Shown here in pieces: positions 37,130-46,788 of a DNA stretch of 64,000 nucleotides (position 1 is its first letter; every line of letters starts with the position of its first letter). The notes under the pieces are model-generated. The model was not told where the DNA came from. It worked only from the letters and a program-made list of their open reading frames with translations, and made no database searches. Both the position numbers and the translations under genes were made by a program. This DNA comes from Microbulbifer sp. A4B17 (GTDB taxonomy: Bacteria; Pseudomonadota; Gammaproteobacteria; Pseudomonadales; Cellvibrionaceae). The stretch is taken from assembly GCF_003076275.1 (NCBI RefSeq), contig NZ_CP029064.1:4630001-4694000 (forward strand), written 5' to 3'.

Positions 37130-39337
37130 TTAATCGAGAGCAATATTGCTATCAATATCCGTATAGCTTTGATGGCGCTCAACGCCTAAATATCCAATAT
37201 ATCTATCCCGGATCTCACGCACGTAGTTAACTGGCTCCCTGCCGCGCACGTAACCAAAACGGCTATCGCGATAGTATTCAGGCTGGGACAGCAGCAACAT
37301 GGCCTCTTCAACATGCCCAAACCACTGGTTAGGGTCCCACTCCAGTCGTCGGGCTAACGCCCTGGCATCCCTGACATGGCCGTGACCCGCATTATATGCA
37401 GCCAGGGTAAAATAGATCTTCTGCTCTAGGGGTATATTTTCGGGAAAACGTTTGTCCAGCCACCCCAAATAAGACACACCTGCACGGATACCGTTTTCAG
37501 GATCATACAGATTCTTAATTCCCATCTGTCGTGCAGTCCGAGGTAATACCTGCATCAAGCCCTGAGCACCGGCAAAGGAGCGCGCTTGGGGGTTAAATTG
37601 ACTCTCCTGGTACATCTGCGCAACCACCATTCGCCAATCCCGATCGGTAGCCTCAGTATATTTTTTTACTATGGGATCAAAGGGCGATAGTTCATCAGTG
37701 CTGCGCAGGCGCTGCCCCTGATGTCGGAGGATACGCTTTTGCTCCTTGAAATATTTATTGTAAGTAACGTTAAAGAACAGATCCCGATTGTGCTTGTTCA
37801 AAAAGTTATTCAGTTGTTCCAGTAATACCGGCTGACCAGTTCGAACAGCCCAGGCGATATCCCGCTCTCCGGGCAACTCCCCCACTACAGTAAAGTCGTC
37901 CCGGTAAGTGCTCTCAATGGCAGCCAGGTGTGAGTCAACTACGGTATAGGGAAAAATACCCCTGGCTACTACATCAATAAGAAACTCGCTGGTAGCGCCT
38001 TTTAGACGATGGATCTGTAGCGGCACTATATCCTGCCCGTGCTGCTTTTCCATTATTTTGACCAGACTCTCGTGATAGCTCGTGGTGGGGTTAACTACTA
38101 CTGTTTGCCCGGAAAGAAGGGACTCTGGAAGGGGTAACTCTTTATCAGGCACATTTGATTTTGCGGCTACTACCTGTTCCGTAACTGTCATATAAGGCTT
38201 GGAAAATGACAAACCCTGCTGGCGGCGGGCCTCGGTAACAGTAAGGGATGCAGCAATCATATCCCCCATTCCATCATTCAATGCCTCGACCAAATCCTGG
38301 TCTTTATCGGGCACAACCATGCTCAGACGTAATTTATGGTCACGGGCAAACTTCCTTAGCAGATCGTAATCAAACCCCATCAACTCACCGCGCCAGATAA
38401 AGTAGGAAGCGGGGTGATTGCGAGTAAGTACCCTTAAAGTTCCGCTCTCCTTTATTGCCTGCCAATCTCTCAGTGGCTGCTCTCGGTTCTGACTGGCCAA
38501 TACCAATTCAGCGGTAAAGTACTCATTCAACTCACGTCTTAAAGCGGTAGCATCTTTGCGTACGGCCCAGGCTATAGGCCTGCGGGAATCGAGTTCTGTG
38601 GTGGCTGTGAGTTGAGGGTAATCAGTTAGAAGCACATCGGCCAAATTACTATCAATAATTGTTGCGGGGTATTCACCAGCCGCTACGGCCGCGATTAGCT
38701 CGTTGGTGGCAACCGGCTTATCCAGGTAAGTGATCCTGTAATTTTCCGTATCGGCCCGTTGCTCCAGGGTTTCAGCAAATGCACTGCCCCGCCGTAGCAC
38801 GACTTGCAAGGGCACAGCCTCTTCCCCTTCGAACTCTTTATGAGTAATTAGCAACTCATCAACATATTGTAATGGGCGGGTAAAGCCCAGTAATAACTTG
38901 CGTTCTTCGGTGCGGGAAAAATTGGTCGCAATTACATCCCCACGTCCATCAACAACCGCCGGAATTAAATCGGCAAAGTTATCTACGTAAACCCACTGAG
39001 GCTTTAATCCGAGGCTACGAGCAAAATTTTCCGCAAGTTTTCGCCACTCTGTTGCGGGTAGACCTTCCCGTGGTAAGGCGCTCTCCTGGGGGCCCCTTGG
39101 GGCCAACAGGCGCAATACACCTCGCTCTAACAGGGCTGGCAAATCTCCTTGCTCTACATAATTTTCAAATTGCGGCTTTGCGGTCTGTTTATTCTGCTGC
39201 GTTGGTATCGGTTGTTGGGGAGATTCGGTTAAAGCCTGTGGGTTTTCTACAACAGGATCTCTATTACTCTCGCATGCGACAAGCAGCAATATTAAGACAA
39301 ATAGCGGAAATATAACGAAAAACCGTTTTCTGCTCAC
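37130..39337 (-). CDS. MltF-like lytic transglycosylase lipoprotein with two substrate-binding domains
   Basis: A 735-residue protein. Lipoprotein signal (FVLILLLVAC, Cys22). Two periplasmic-binding (SBP_bac_3-like) domains in tandem: about 66-285 (ERGVLRLLAPRG; RGDVIATNFSRTEERKLLLG) and about 297-525 (SGTLRVLTRNHPASYFIWRG; GDMIAASLTVTEARRQQGL). Then an SLT domain from about 555 with Glu578 in VVAQMYQESQFNP, AGAQGLMQVLPRTA and LAAYNAGHGHVRDA. E. coli MltF (518 aa) has one binding domain, so this is a domain-duplicated relative. It should cut murein and sense muropeptides or another ligand. Confidence 0.9.
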   Translation of the reverse strand: MSRKRFFVIFPLFVLILLLVACESNRDPVVENPQALTESPQQPIPTQQNKQTAKPQFENYVEQGDLPALLERGVLRLLAPRGPQESALPREGLPATEWRKLAENFARSLGLKPQWVYVDNFADLIPAVVDGRGDVIATNFSRTEERKLLLGFTRPLQYVDELLITHKEFEGEEAVPLQVVLRRGSAFAETLEQRADTENYRITYLDKPVATNELIAAVAAGEYPATIIDSNLADVLLTDYPQLTATTELDSRRPIAWAVRKDATALRRELNEYFTAELVLASQNREQPLRDWQAIKESGTLRVLTRNHPASYFIWRGELMGFDYDLLRKFARDHKLRLSMVVPDKDQDLVEALNDGMGDMIAASLTVTEARRQQGLSFSKPYMTVTEQVVAAKSNVPDKELPLPESLLSGQTVVVNPTTSYHESLVKIMEKQHGQDIVPLQIHRLKGATSEFLIDVVARGIFPYTVVDSHLAAIESTYRDDFTVVGELPGERDIAWAVRTGQPVLLEQLNNFLNKHNRDLFFNVTYNKYFKEQKRILRHQGQRLRSTDELSPFDPIVKKYTEATDRDWRMVVAQMYQESQFNPQARSFAGAQGLMQVLPRTARQMGIKNLYDPENGIRAGVSYLGWLDKRFPENIPLEQKIYFTLAAYNAGHGHVRDARALARRLEWDPNQWFGHVEEAMLLLSQPEYYRDSRFGYVRGREPVNYVREIRDRYIGYLGVERHQSYTDIDSNIALD

Positions 39338-39448
39338 AGTGCACCCTTTCTTATTCTATGAGAAGCATTACCCTCAACGGGTGCGCTATGCTTCACAATA
39401 TGGAATTGCCGCTGTTACAGAAATCGTACCAGTTTGCTGGGAAATTAT

Positions 39449-39486
39449 CCCCTAAAAAAGAGCCCGGCAAAGTCAATTGCCGGGCA
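39449..39486 (-). terminator. Terminator of the DUF1570 gene
   Basis: GCCCGGCAA and TTGCCGGGC form a 9-bp stem with a 6-base loop; on the minus strand TCTTTTTT follows. It insulates the DUF1570 gene from the transglycosylase gene downstream. Confidence 0.88.
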
Positions 39487-39564
39487 AATATACGTTGGCG
39501 AATGTCGGATGTCTCTTACACAGAGTGACAAGCCTTTTTTATTCAGTGAGCGCTCTTATGGTTG

Positions 39565-41067
39565 CTATGATGACTTGGGTTTGCCCTTCAGCTCTGCCAA
39601 CCTCATTTTTATTTCTTTGTTCTGCTCCTCGTCTGGGAGTTCGAACATCAGCGGTTTCGCCACTCGGGCAAAATACTCCGCATCTTTCTTTTGGTAGAGC
39701 TCTTCTGCCAGCCACTGGGCAATATGCAGCTCGCGAGGGGCACGCTTATAGGCTTGCTCCAGCTTCTCCAGATACTCTTCTTGAGGGTAATCCAGCATCT
39801 CCATAGCCATCGCCAGGCCAAACCAGTGAGATGCATTTTTCGGTTCCTGTTTCACCAGGAAGTCAAATTCCTCCCGCGCCATTTTCAAGCTGCGCAGGTC
39901 CCGTTGACTGCCCGGTGACACTGCCTGCTGATTAACGGTTAACCAGGCGTGGGCGCTCAGGTACCAGAGTTGCCCGCGGTCCTTGGTGGGAACACTGGCA
40001 AGAAGGTGGCTTGCCTGGGGGAAATTACCCAGGCGCAGGTCGGCGCTGGCTTTAATCGCCGCCAGTTCAGTACTGTAAATACCCGTGCTGTATGCATACT
40101 CAATCAGCTCGTCCAAGGCCATCAGGTTGTAACCGGACTGGGCGATAAATCCAGCCAAAATACTCACAGATTCTCTTTTGCTGAGACGTTTAACCGTGGG
40201 ATTGGCTTCTTTAAAATCCGCCGGGATAGCGCCACTAAAATGCTCAAAGCTATCGGCCTTATAAGTGGCGACATAGGCTTTTTCGATTTCTTTTAGTGAC
40301 ATTCCCAGCGCCTTCTCCAAAGCGCGTACCGGGTCGGCACCATCGTTATAGGCTTTGACGAAATTCTCGAAGTTATCCTGCTTGCCGCTTTTCATCATAA
40401 GCCAGTGAGACAGTATCCAACCTCCGGCATAGACATCGGCCTTCTCTTCCGAGTCGGTGTTGTACACGGTGGCACGCAGCAGGTCTTCCAGCGGCATAAG
40501 CCCGGTATACATCAGGGTCATCGCCCGCTCACTGGGAATAGAGCCAATTTCGTAGGTGCCTTTTTCCGGGAAGGACATGGTTGCCATAAATTCAGCAAAA
40601 CCCTCACTGTACCAGTAGGGGTAGTGGGTGGTGTTGCCGTTATAGCTCAAAAAATGGGTGTATTCGTGGAACAGGAATTCGCGCGCTTTTAGCTGCCTCT
40701 CGACACTGCGACCATCCAGGTTCACCAGGGCATAATTGCCCTCCGCAGAGGTGTCGAACAAACCGTTAGTCATATCCGCCAGCTCAACACCCACCAGGTT
40801 TGCATAGGTGTCCCGGTCTGCGGCCGCATAAATAGTTAATCGTTCGCTCTTTGGATCTGCATCGAGTAGCTCCAGGGCCACTGCGCGATAGCGCTCCAGG
40901 TCTGCTACCAGGCTTTTGACTGCGTTGGGATCACCATCGGTAATCACGCGAAAATTATCACTGTCGACTTCATACCAGGCCACTTCCCCCAAACCACGTG
41001 GCGCGGCGTAGGCTGAAGCGATAAATCCGAAACAAAGTACTAATAGAACAACTGAACGAGAAACCAT
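39565..41067 (-). CDS. Secreted DUF1570-like gluzincin metallopeptidase with helical-repeat C-terminus
   Basis: A 500-residue protein: signal peptide (VLLVLCFGFIASAYA, cut before APRG), then a peptidase-MA-like domain with the zinc motif FLFHEYTHFLSYN and third ligand Glu in YWYSEGFAEFMATMS. The C-terminal half (about 300-495) is helical with TPR-like pairs (SHWFGLAMAMEMLDYPQEEY; LEKLEQAYKRAPRELHIAQW). DUF1570-type members are putative periplasmic peptidases of unknown substrate. A GTG four codons upstream is an alternative start. Confidence 0.82.
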   Translation of the reverse strand: MVSRSVVLLVLCFGFIASAYAAPRGLGEVAWYEVDSDNFRVITDGDPNAVKSLVADLERYRAVALELLDADPKSERLTIYAAADRDTYANLVGVELADMTNGLFDTSAEGNYALVNLDGRSVERQLKAREFLFHEYTHFLSYNGNTTHYPYWYSEGFAEFMATMSFPEKGTYEIGSIPSERAMTLMYTGLMPLEDLLRATVYNTDSEEKADVYAGGWILSHWLMMKSGKQDNFENFVKAYNDGADPVRALEKALGMSLKEIEKAYVATYKADSFEHFSGAIPADFKEANPTVKRLSKRESVSILAGFIAQSGYNLMALDELIEYAYSTGIYSTELAAIKASADLRLGNFPQASHLLASVPTKDRGQLWYLSAHAWLTVNQQAVSPGSQRDLRSLKMAREEFDFLVKQEPKNASHWFGLAMAMEMLDYPQEEYLEKLEQAYKRAPRELHIAQWLAEELYQKKDAEYFARVAKPLMFELPDEEQNKEIKMRLAELKGKPKSS

Positions 41068-41393
41068 AGTTCGGGCCACCGAGTCATTGTTGCTGAAGCT
41101 CTCCCTAGCCGATTGGCGAAGACGACACAGTACCGGTTTTTTCTGATCAAAAAAAGATCAACTTGATCACAAAGTGGCTTTTCGCCTGTTTTTGTGTGAC
41201 CAGAAAGACACAAAATAGATAGCTGATCGTAGAGAGTTTTTTGGAGTAGATTGCGACAAGAAGCGAGACAAACGTCTCAAATTTAGCCCTGTTTACATAC
41301 AAAACTAGGATGAACTCCTATAGTACGGGGTCGACCAAGGAGGGAATCCTGGTCAAAAAAATAATAATGATTTCATCAGATGAGAGAAAACTA
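41068..41393 (+). other. Divergent intergenic region between DUF1570 and hydrolase genes
   Basis: About 326 bases. Three GATC-centred words cluster at 41145-41170 (CTGATCAA, AGATCAAC, TTGATCAC) amid A-tracts. No gene recognised; a reading frame in phase with the hydrolase begins at 41310 but carries no signal peptide at its start. Confidence 0.4.
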
Positions 41394-42944
41394 ATGAATA
41401 CCAAGCCACTACTGGCGCTGCTTGGCGGCGCCCTAATGTCTGCTCATGCCTGGTCGGCACCGGAATATATCGCCGACGTGGATATTACTTCTTTTGACGG
41501 TACGGTCCTGGATGCGAACTTATTTATACCGGAGACTCCCGCACCAGCTGACGGTTACCCCACCGTTATTTTTACCAACAGCTGGGGACTGGAGAAGCAC
41601 CAGTACCACTTCCAAGCCAAAGAGCTGGCAGAAAACGGCTACCTGGTGCTCAGCTATTCCACCCGGGGATTTGGGCATTCAGGGGGCCTTGTTGACGTCG
41701 CTGGGGATAACAGCCTTAACGATGTGGGAGTCCTGATCGACTGGCTGGAAACCAATTACCCGGTGGGCAAGTTGGGTATGGCCGGAATTTCCTACGGCGG
41801 TGGAATTTCACTACTGAGTGCCGCCAAACACCCTCGCGTCGATGCAGTAGCTGCACTATCCGGTTGGGCAGATGTAGTAGAAGCTTTGTACCCCAATGAA
41901 ACCGTCAACCTGGTTTGGGGCACGCTGCTTGTTACCACGGCCTTCCAGAAAGAAGCTGAACTCGAGCAGGTATGGAGCAACCTGCGCGATGGCGAAAATA
42001 TGGAACAGGTAGTTAATTTCGGCGCGCGGCGCTCCGCAGTGAGTTACGTGGACGAAATCAATCAAAACGGCACAGCGGTGTTGCTCTCAAACAATTTCGC
42101 CGACTACCTGTTTAAACCGAATAGCATGACTGATTTCTACTCCCTTCTCGAAGGGCCCAAGAAACTCATGCTAAACCCCGGCACCCACGCAATCACCGAA
42201 ACTCTTACCGGAAACAACGGCCATATCTGGTCTACCAGTTTCCGCTGGTTCGACCACCACCTTAAGGGCGAGGACAACGGGATTGACACCGAACCCAAGG
42301 TGGATATGACTGTGCGTATCAGCAATGAGCTGGAGCAATTCGAGGACTACCCGGTAACGGACGAAAGCACCACCTGGTACCTGCAGCCACGCTTTACCAT
42401 GTTCAACAATGCAAAAATGGAGAGTGACAAGTACGACGGCTGGAGCTGGAGTAATGAATTCCACGGCGGCTCAGATACCTTTGCCGGCACCGGTATTCCG
42501 CTGGTTTCCGATGCGCTGGAAGGCTTCGGTATCCCCGTTTACGCGCCCATGATCGCTATCAACGGCTACTACGCGATCGAGTACAAATCACCGATTCAGT
42601 GGGAAACCCTGAAGATTCGCGGCGTACCCAAACTCGAAATGTGGGTGGAACCCAGCAAAAAAGAAGTGCAACTCAACGTGCACCTCTACGATGTGGGTCC
42701 GCTGGGATTGGGACGCCTGATAACTCACGCCCCCTTTACCCTGCATTCAGACAAGTCTGGGCAAAAACAAAAGTTCGAAGTGGACTTTTTCACCACCAGC
42801 TACGATGTCCCCGTAGGCCACCGTGTAGTATTGGCCATCGATACTCAGGGTTATATCTACCAGAAGCCGGAAGATACCAACTACACCATCACAGTGCCCT
42901 ACAGCAGCAGCAAGGTCTCTAGCCTGACCGTACCGCACCTGTAA
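41394..42944 (+). CDS. Secreted CocE/NonD-type alpha/beta hydrolase (X-Pro dipeptidyl-peptidase S15-like)
   Basis: A 516-residue exported hydrolase: signal peptide KPLLALLGGALMSAHAWSAP, then an alpha/beta core (SFDGTVLDANLFIPETP; GYLVLSYSTRGFGHSGG) with nucleophile GISYGGG and a late His in LMLNPGTHAITE. The C-terminal part (from about 350) is a jelly-roll like that of S15/CocE proteins (HLYDVGPLGLGRLITHAPF; PVGHRVVLAIDTQ). Peptidase, esterase or acylase activity cannot be separated. Start at 41394 puts the signal peptide first; GAGAG lies upstream. Confidence 0.87.
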   Translation: MNTKPLLALLGGALMSAHAWSAPEYIADVDITSFDGTVLDANLFIPETPAPADGYPTVIFTNSWGLEKHQYHFQAKELAENGYLVLSYSTRGFGHSGGLVDVAGDNSLNDVGVLIDWLETNYPVGKLGMAGISYGGGISLLSAAKHPRVDAVAALSGWADVVEALYPNETVNLVWGTLLVTTAFQKEAELEQVWSNLRDGENMEQVVNFGARRSAVSYVDEINQNGTAVLLSNNFADYLFKPNSMTDFYSLLEGPKKLMLNPGTHAITETLTGNNGHIWSTSFRWFDHHLKGEDNGIDTEPKVDMTVRISNELEQFEDYPVTDESTTWYLQPRFTMFNNAKMESDKYDGWSWSNEFHGGSDTFAGTGIPLVSDALEGFGIPVYAPMIAINGYYAIEYKSPIQWETLKIRGVPKLEMWVEPSKKEVQLNVHLYDVGPLGLGRLITHAPFTLHSDKSGQKQKFEVDFFTTSYDVPVGHRVVLAIDTQGYIYQKPEDTNYTITVPYSSSKVSSLTVPHL

Positions 42945-42956
42945 GTCTCCCCACAG

Positions 42957-42990
42957 AAACCCGGCGTCCACTGCCGGGTTTCCTCCCACC
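42957..42990 (+). terminator. Terminator after the CocE-type hydrolase
   Basis: AAACCCGGC and GCCGGGTTT form a 9-bp stem with a 7-base loop, then TTCCTCCC; the T-run is short. Confidence 0.75.
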
Positions 42991-43073
42991 TTCCCTTCAG
43001 CCCATCTATTTGCATCGCGTAATTTTTCTCCAAATCGGTACAATCAGTCTTTTGGCTGAGTGCTCCCCCTACC

Positions 43074-45809
43074 ATGAAAAAGAACATCCCGCTCGCCCTG
43101 CTAACTGCGGCCCTGCTCTCAGTAGCAGGTTGTAACCCCGCAGAAAAAGCATCGGAACCAGCAAAAACCAGTACTGCCCAGGAAGTCGAAGCTAAAGGCC
43201 TCGATTTCGATAAGGCTCCCGAAGGGCGCCTGCCCGAGGGAACCACCCCCTTGGATTACCAGTTGGAACTGGTATTGGACCCTCGCAAAGACACCTTCAC
43301 TGGCAAGGTGAATATCGATATCCAGCTAACGGAGGGCGCCCGGCATATCTGGCTGCACGGCAAGAACCTGGATGTGCGAGAAGTCTACGCACAGCTCGAT
43401 GACGGTCGCCAGATTCCAGCTAAATACCGGGAAGTACTGGACAGTGGTGTTGCCGCAGTAGAGTTTGCGGAGAAGATCGATGCGGGCACTTTCAAACTGC
43501 ATATCGACTACAGTGCTGCATTTGATCGCAACCTGGCCGGGCTTTTTAAGGTCGAGGAGCAGGGCGATGCCTATGCCCTGGCAAAATCTGAATCGATCCA
43601 GGCCCGCAAGTATTTACCCGGCTTCGACGAGCCGGGCCTGAAGGCCCCCTTTACTGTCAGCCTGACAATACCCGAAGGCTACGCAGCGATTAGCAATGGG
43701 CCCGAGCTGAAGCGCGAAGCGGCAGGTGACGGCATGGAGAAAGTCACTTTCGCCACCACACCACCGATGTCCACCTATTTGCTGTCCCTGTCTGTCGGCC
43801 CCTTTGACCAGGTTGAGCGCCCCGCCATACCGCCGAGCAAATACCGCAAGGACCCCATACCCCTGCGCGGCTTCGCCCGTAAAGGTCGCGGTGAGGATAT
43901 GAACTACATCCTCGATATCACCCCCAAAATGGTGGAGACCTTCGAAACCCAGCTACAACGCCCCTACCCGTTCAAGAAACTGGACATTATTGCCGCACCC
44001 CAGTGGCCCAGTGGCGCTACTGAATTGTCCGCGGCAATTACCTATCGCGAACAGCGTATCCTGGTGGGCGACAACCCCGCTCCCGGCACCCGCCTGGCTC
44101 TCGTAGAAGTTCATGCGCACGAAATTGCCCATATGTGGTTTGGCAATCAGGTCACCCCCCCCTGGTGGGACGACCTGTGGCTGAAAGAAGGTTTCGCTAC
44201 CTGGGGGGAGGCGCTGGCCCTCACCATTATGGAACCTGAAGAGGGGCACGACCTCAACGCAGCGACTTATGCGATCGGCGCCATGCAGCTGGACTCCCTG
44301 GCCAGCACCCGCGCCATTCGTGAGCCCATCGCGGACAACAACAATATTCGCAACGCCTACGATTCGATCACCTACTCAAAGAGCCTGGGCGTTATCCACA
44401 TGGTGGACACCTATTTCGGAGCGGAAAACTTCCGCCCGGCACTGGGGCGCTACCTGGAAACCTTCTCCGACAGCGTGGCCGACTCACCACCCTTCTACAA
44501 AGTGATCGGCCAGGAAACCAACACCCCGGAACTGACCGAGACTTTCCGCAGCTTTGTCGAGCAAAAAGGGGTTCCACAACTGGATATCTCCATAGACTGC
44601 AATAGCGACGGCAAGGCCTCGCTGGTGGTTCAGCAGAGCCGTTACAAGCCACTCGGCTCCCCTATCGCCGACGCCAGCGATAAATGGAGCATCCCCTTCT
44701 GCTTCAGCACCGATAGCGGCGTGCAGCAGTGCCAGATCCTGACTGAGCCAAGGGAGACCCTGGAGATTACCGGCGGTGCCTGCCCAAATTGGGTAATGCC
44801 CAATGCTCAGGGCAGCGGCTACTACCGCTGGAACCTTCCCAAGGCGCAGTGGCAGGCACTGATTAAACAATTTGCCCATTTCTCTGCCACTGAGCAGCTG
44901 TCCATTATCGACAGCGCCTTCTCAGCTTTCGAGGTCGGCAATCTCACCGCGGCACCACTGCTGGAAGTAGTACGTAAATCCGCAATGGCAGACAAGCGCC
45001 AGGTGATCACCATGCCACTGCGCTACCTGCAGAAGTACCGGGATAACTACCTGGGTGAATCCCAGCGCTCTGCATTCCTGAACTTTGCCCAGAACCTGTA
45101 CCTGCCGATACTAAATCGCAGCGCCAATAGCAGTGATAGCGACCAGCAGATGCTGCACAGCGACCTGCTAACCTTTATGGCGCAAGTTGCAGAAGATCCT
45201 GACTCGCGCAAGCAGTTACAGGAAATGGCAACCGCCTTTACCGGCTTTAAACAGGAACGGGACCCGAAGGCATTAAGCTCTGACCTGTACCAGGCAGCCC
45301 TCAGTGTGGCAGTACAGGATGCGGGGGAAGATTTCCTCGCACACCTGATCAAAGTCCGCGCCGAACTGGATGATCCCCGCTTTGAAAATGCCAGTGCTAA
45401 TGCCATCGGCACCAGCAACAATCCCAAGCAAGTGGAAACCATTCAAGCATTGGCGCTTAGCGACGAAATGGGACCGAGAGAATCATTTGGCCTGATCCAT
45501 TACGCCCTGGCCCAACCCAGGGTTCAGGAACAGCACTGGGAGTGGTTGCAACAGAACTTTGACAAGGTGGTAGATAAGATTCCGGCCCAGATCCGCCGCC
45601 GCACTCCATCACTTGCCGCTGCCTTCTGCGATAAACAGCACCTGGGCGAACTGCAAAAACTCTTTGCCCAGAAAGGTGAATTAGCCCCCGGATACCAGCG
45701 CAGCCTCGCGCAAGCCGAGGAGCGAATCCAGCTGTGTATGGCACTGGAGAAAAAAGGCAAGGCGTTAATGGGGGCATTGCCGAAGGCAGTCAATCTTGCT
45801 GCTAAGTAA
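43074..45809 (+). CDS. M1 family metallopeptidase, lipoprotein, with altered GAMEN motif
   Basis: A 911-residue protein with a lipoprotein signal (LLTAALLSVAGC, Cys20). The zinc site is complete: HAHEIAHMWFGNQV with HEIAH 349-353 and Glu372 in LWLKEGFATWGE. The exopeptidase motif GAMEN is replaced by SGATELSAA (about 313-321), keeping only the Glu of the motif. A Tyr follows in YDSITYSKS. C-terminal ERAP1-like helices. It is about as long as the M1 enzyme at 32532 but clearly diverged; the change may alter preference for the free amino terminus. Confidence 0.9.
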   Translation: MKKNIPLALLTAALLSVAGCNPAEKASEPAKTSTAQEVEAKGLDFDKAPEGRLPEGTTPLDYQLELVLDPRKDTFTGKVNIDIQLTEGARHIWLHGKNLDVREVYAQLDDGRQIPAKYREVLDSGVAAVEFAEKIDAGTFKLHIDYSAAFDRNLAGLFKVEEQGDAYALAKSESIQARKYLPGFDEPGLKAPFTVSLTIPEGYAAISNGPELKREAAGDGMEKVTFATTPPMSTYLLSLSVGPFDQVERPAIPPSKYRKDPIPLRGFARKGRGEDMNYILDITPKMVETFETQLQRPYPFKKLDIIAAPQWPSGATELSAAITYREQRILVGDNPAPGTRLALVEVHAHEIAHMWFGNQVTPPWWDDLWLKEGFATWGEALALTIMEPEEGHDLNAATYAIGAMQLDSLASTRAIREPIADNNNIRNAYDSITYSKSLGVIHMVDTYFGAENFRPALGRYLETFSDSVADSPPFYKVIGQETNTPELTETFRSFVEQKGVPQLDISIDCNSDGKASLVVQQSRYKPLGSPIADASDKWSIPFCFSTDSGVQQCQILTEPRETLEITGGACPNWVMPNAQGSGYYRWNLPKAQWQALIKQFAHFSATEQLSIIDSAFSAFEVGNLTAAPLLEVVRKSAMADKRQVITMPLRYLQKYRDNYLGESQRSAFLNFAQNLYLPILNRSANSSDSDQQMLHSDLLTFMAQVAEDPDSRKQLQEMATAFTGFKQERDPKALSSDLYQAALSVAVQDAGEDFLAHLIKVRAELDDPRFENASANAIGTSNNPKQVETIQALALSDEMGPRESFGLIHYALAQPRVQEQHWEWLQQNFDKVVDKIPAQIRRRTPSLAAAFCDKQHLGELQKLFAQKGELAPGYQRSLAQAEERIQLCMALEKKGKALMGALPKAVNLAAK

Positions 45810-45842
45810 TTAACAAGAGAAGCTGTTATTTAAATAGCGATT

Positions 45843-45882
45843 CAAAAAAGCCGGTATTACTTAGTAATACCGGCCTTTTTAT
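45843..45882. terminator. Bidirectional terminator between M1 peptidase and HdeD-like genes
   Basis: GCCGGTATTA and TAATACCGGC form a perfect 10-bp stem with loop CTTAG, flanked by AAAAAA on the left and TTTTT on the right, serving two convergent genes. Confidence 0.95.
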
Positions 45883-45907
45883 TACTGAGCGTATTTGAGT
45901 TAAACGG

Positions 45908-46492
45908 TTATGAAGAAGTGGATTTATTGTGCTTGCGAAGTCGGAAAGATAACCAGATCAATGGCAGCCCCAAAATAATCGCATAGGCACCGATTACCCA
46001 GAGCAACGCCAGAGCACCAGCCCCGGGGCTGACTAAAATCGCAACTCCGAAAATCACCGAGAGAACACCAATAGCGATCAGCAGCCACTCGTTATCAATT
46101 TCCTTGCGCAGGCGGACAGCACCGACAATTTCAAAGATACCCCGCACCAGGGCCCAGGCACCGATAAAAATCACCAGCACTAGAGCGGTAACCTGCGGGA
46201 AAATAAAAGTCACAATACCCGCAGCCAAACTGATCAGCCCCGAGACAATCAACCACCACAGTGGGGTGGACTTATGCCGCCCCATCACCGCTGCAACCAG
46301 GGAAAAAATACCATCCAGGAAAGCGTAAACCCCAAAAAGCAGCACCAGGGTCAACAGGGACAATCCCGGCCAGACAAAAGTCAGCACGCCAAAAATCACC
46401 GCGACAATACCGCGCAGCAGGAGTAGCCACCAGTTTGCAGACAACACCTGCAAAATAGGTCCGGTCGCCAGGGGAGGAGTGTCAGCGGGCAT
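45908..46492 (-). CDS. HdeD family membrane protein
   Basis: A 194-residue inner-membrane protein with six hydrophobic segments arranged as three HdeD repeats: LLLRGIVAVIFGVLTFVWPG, WLIVSGLISLAAGIVTFIFP and LLIAIGVLSVIFGVAILVSP, each with the Gly-rich G-x-x-x-x-x-x-G pattern. HdeD is linked to acid resistance in E. coli; here the role is unknown. The ATG at 46492 has GGGGA eight bases upstream; the longer frame upstream is not membrane-like. Confidence 0.88.
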   Translation of the reverse strand: MPADTPPLATGPILQVLSANWWLLLLRGIVAVIFGVLTFVWPGLSLLTLVLLFGVYAFLDGIFSLVAAVMGRHKSTPLWWLIVSGLISLAAGIVTFIFPQVTALVLVIFIGAWALVRGIFEIVGAVRLRKEIDNEWLLIAIGVLSVIFGVAILVSPGAGALALLWVIGAYAIILGLPLIWLSFRLRKHNKSTSS

Positions 46493-46569
46493 AGAAAAGT
46501 CCCCAGGTTGAGTAACTTTCCATATTGAAGAGTCCTTACCATCAGGGAATTGAATTTTTCCCCGGCGGT

Positions 46570-46594
46570 TTTTAAGGAGCATCTGAATAACTCC
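46570..46594 (-). repeat. Solo right-end fragment of the terminal-inverted-repeat family
   Basis: Read on the minus strand, GTTATTCAGATGCTCCTTAAA matches the right end of copy C (GTTATTCAGAGGCTCCTTAAA at 52882-52902) at all but one position, including the CTCCTTAAAA flank. No matching left end is nearby, so it is a remnant or a recombined end. It lies about 80 bases upstream of the HdeD-like gene start, where it could affect its promoter. Confidence 0.6.
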
Positions 46595-46755
46595 TTAAGG
46601 CAGCCTACGAACGCGGCCAGGCAGTCGACTCTGCAAAGACTGTGACCGCGCCGCAGACCACTATTTTCAGTGTAGCTCTAAACGACAATAGGGAAGTTAC
46701 GCAAACTGCCCTGCGGGTCATGAAAGGAGAATAGGGAAGAATACTTTCGAGAGAA

Positions 46756-46777
46756 CGGCAGCCCGAGCGGGCTGCCG
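46756..46777 (-). terminator. Hairpin after the omega-aminotransferase gene
   Basis: CGGCAGCCC and GGGCTGCCG form a 9-bp GC stem just beyond the aminotransferase stop, with no T-run on the minus strand; probably an mRNA 3' end or a factor-dependent terminator. Confidence 0.6.
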
Positions 46778-46788
46778 CAATAGCATAA

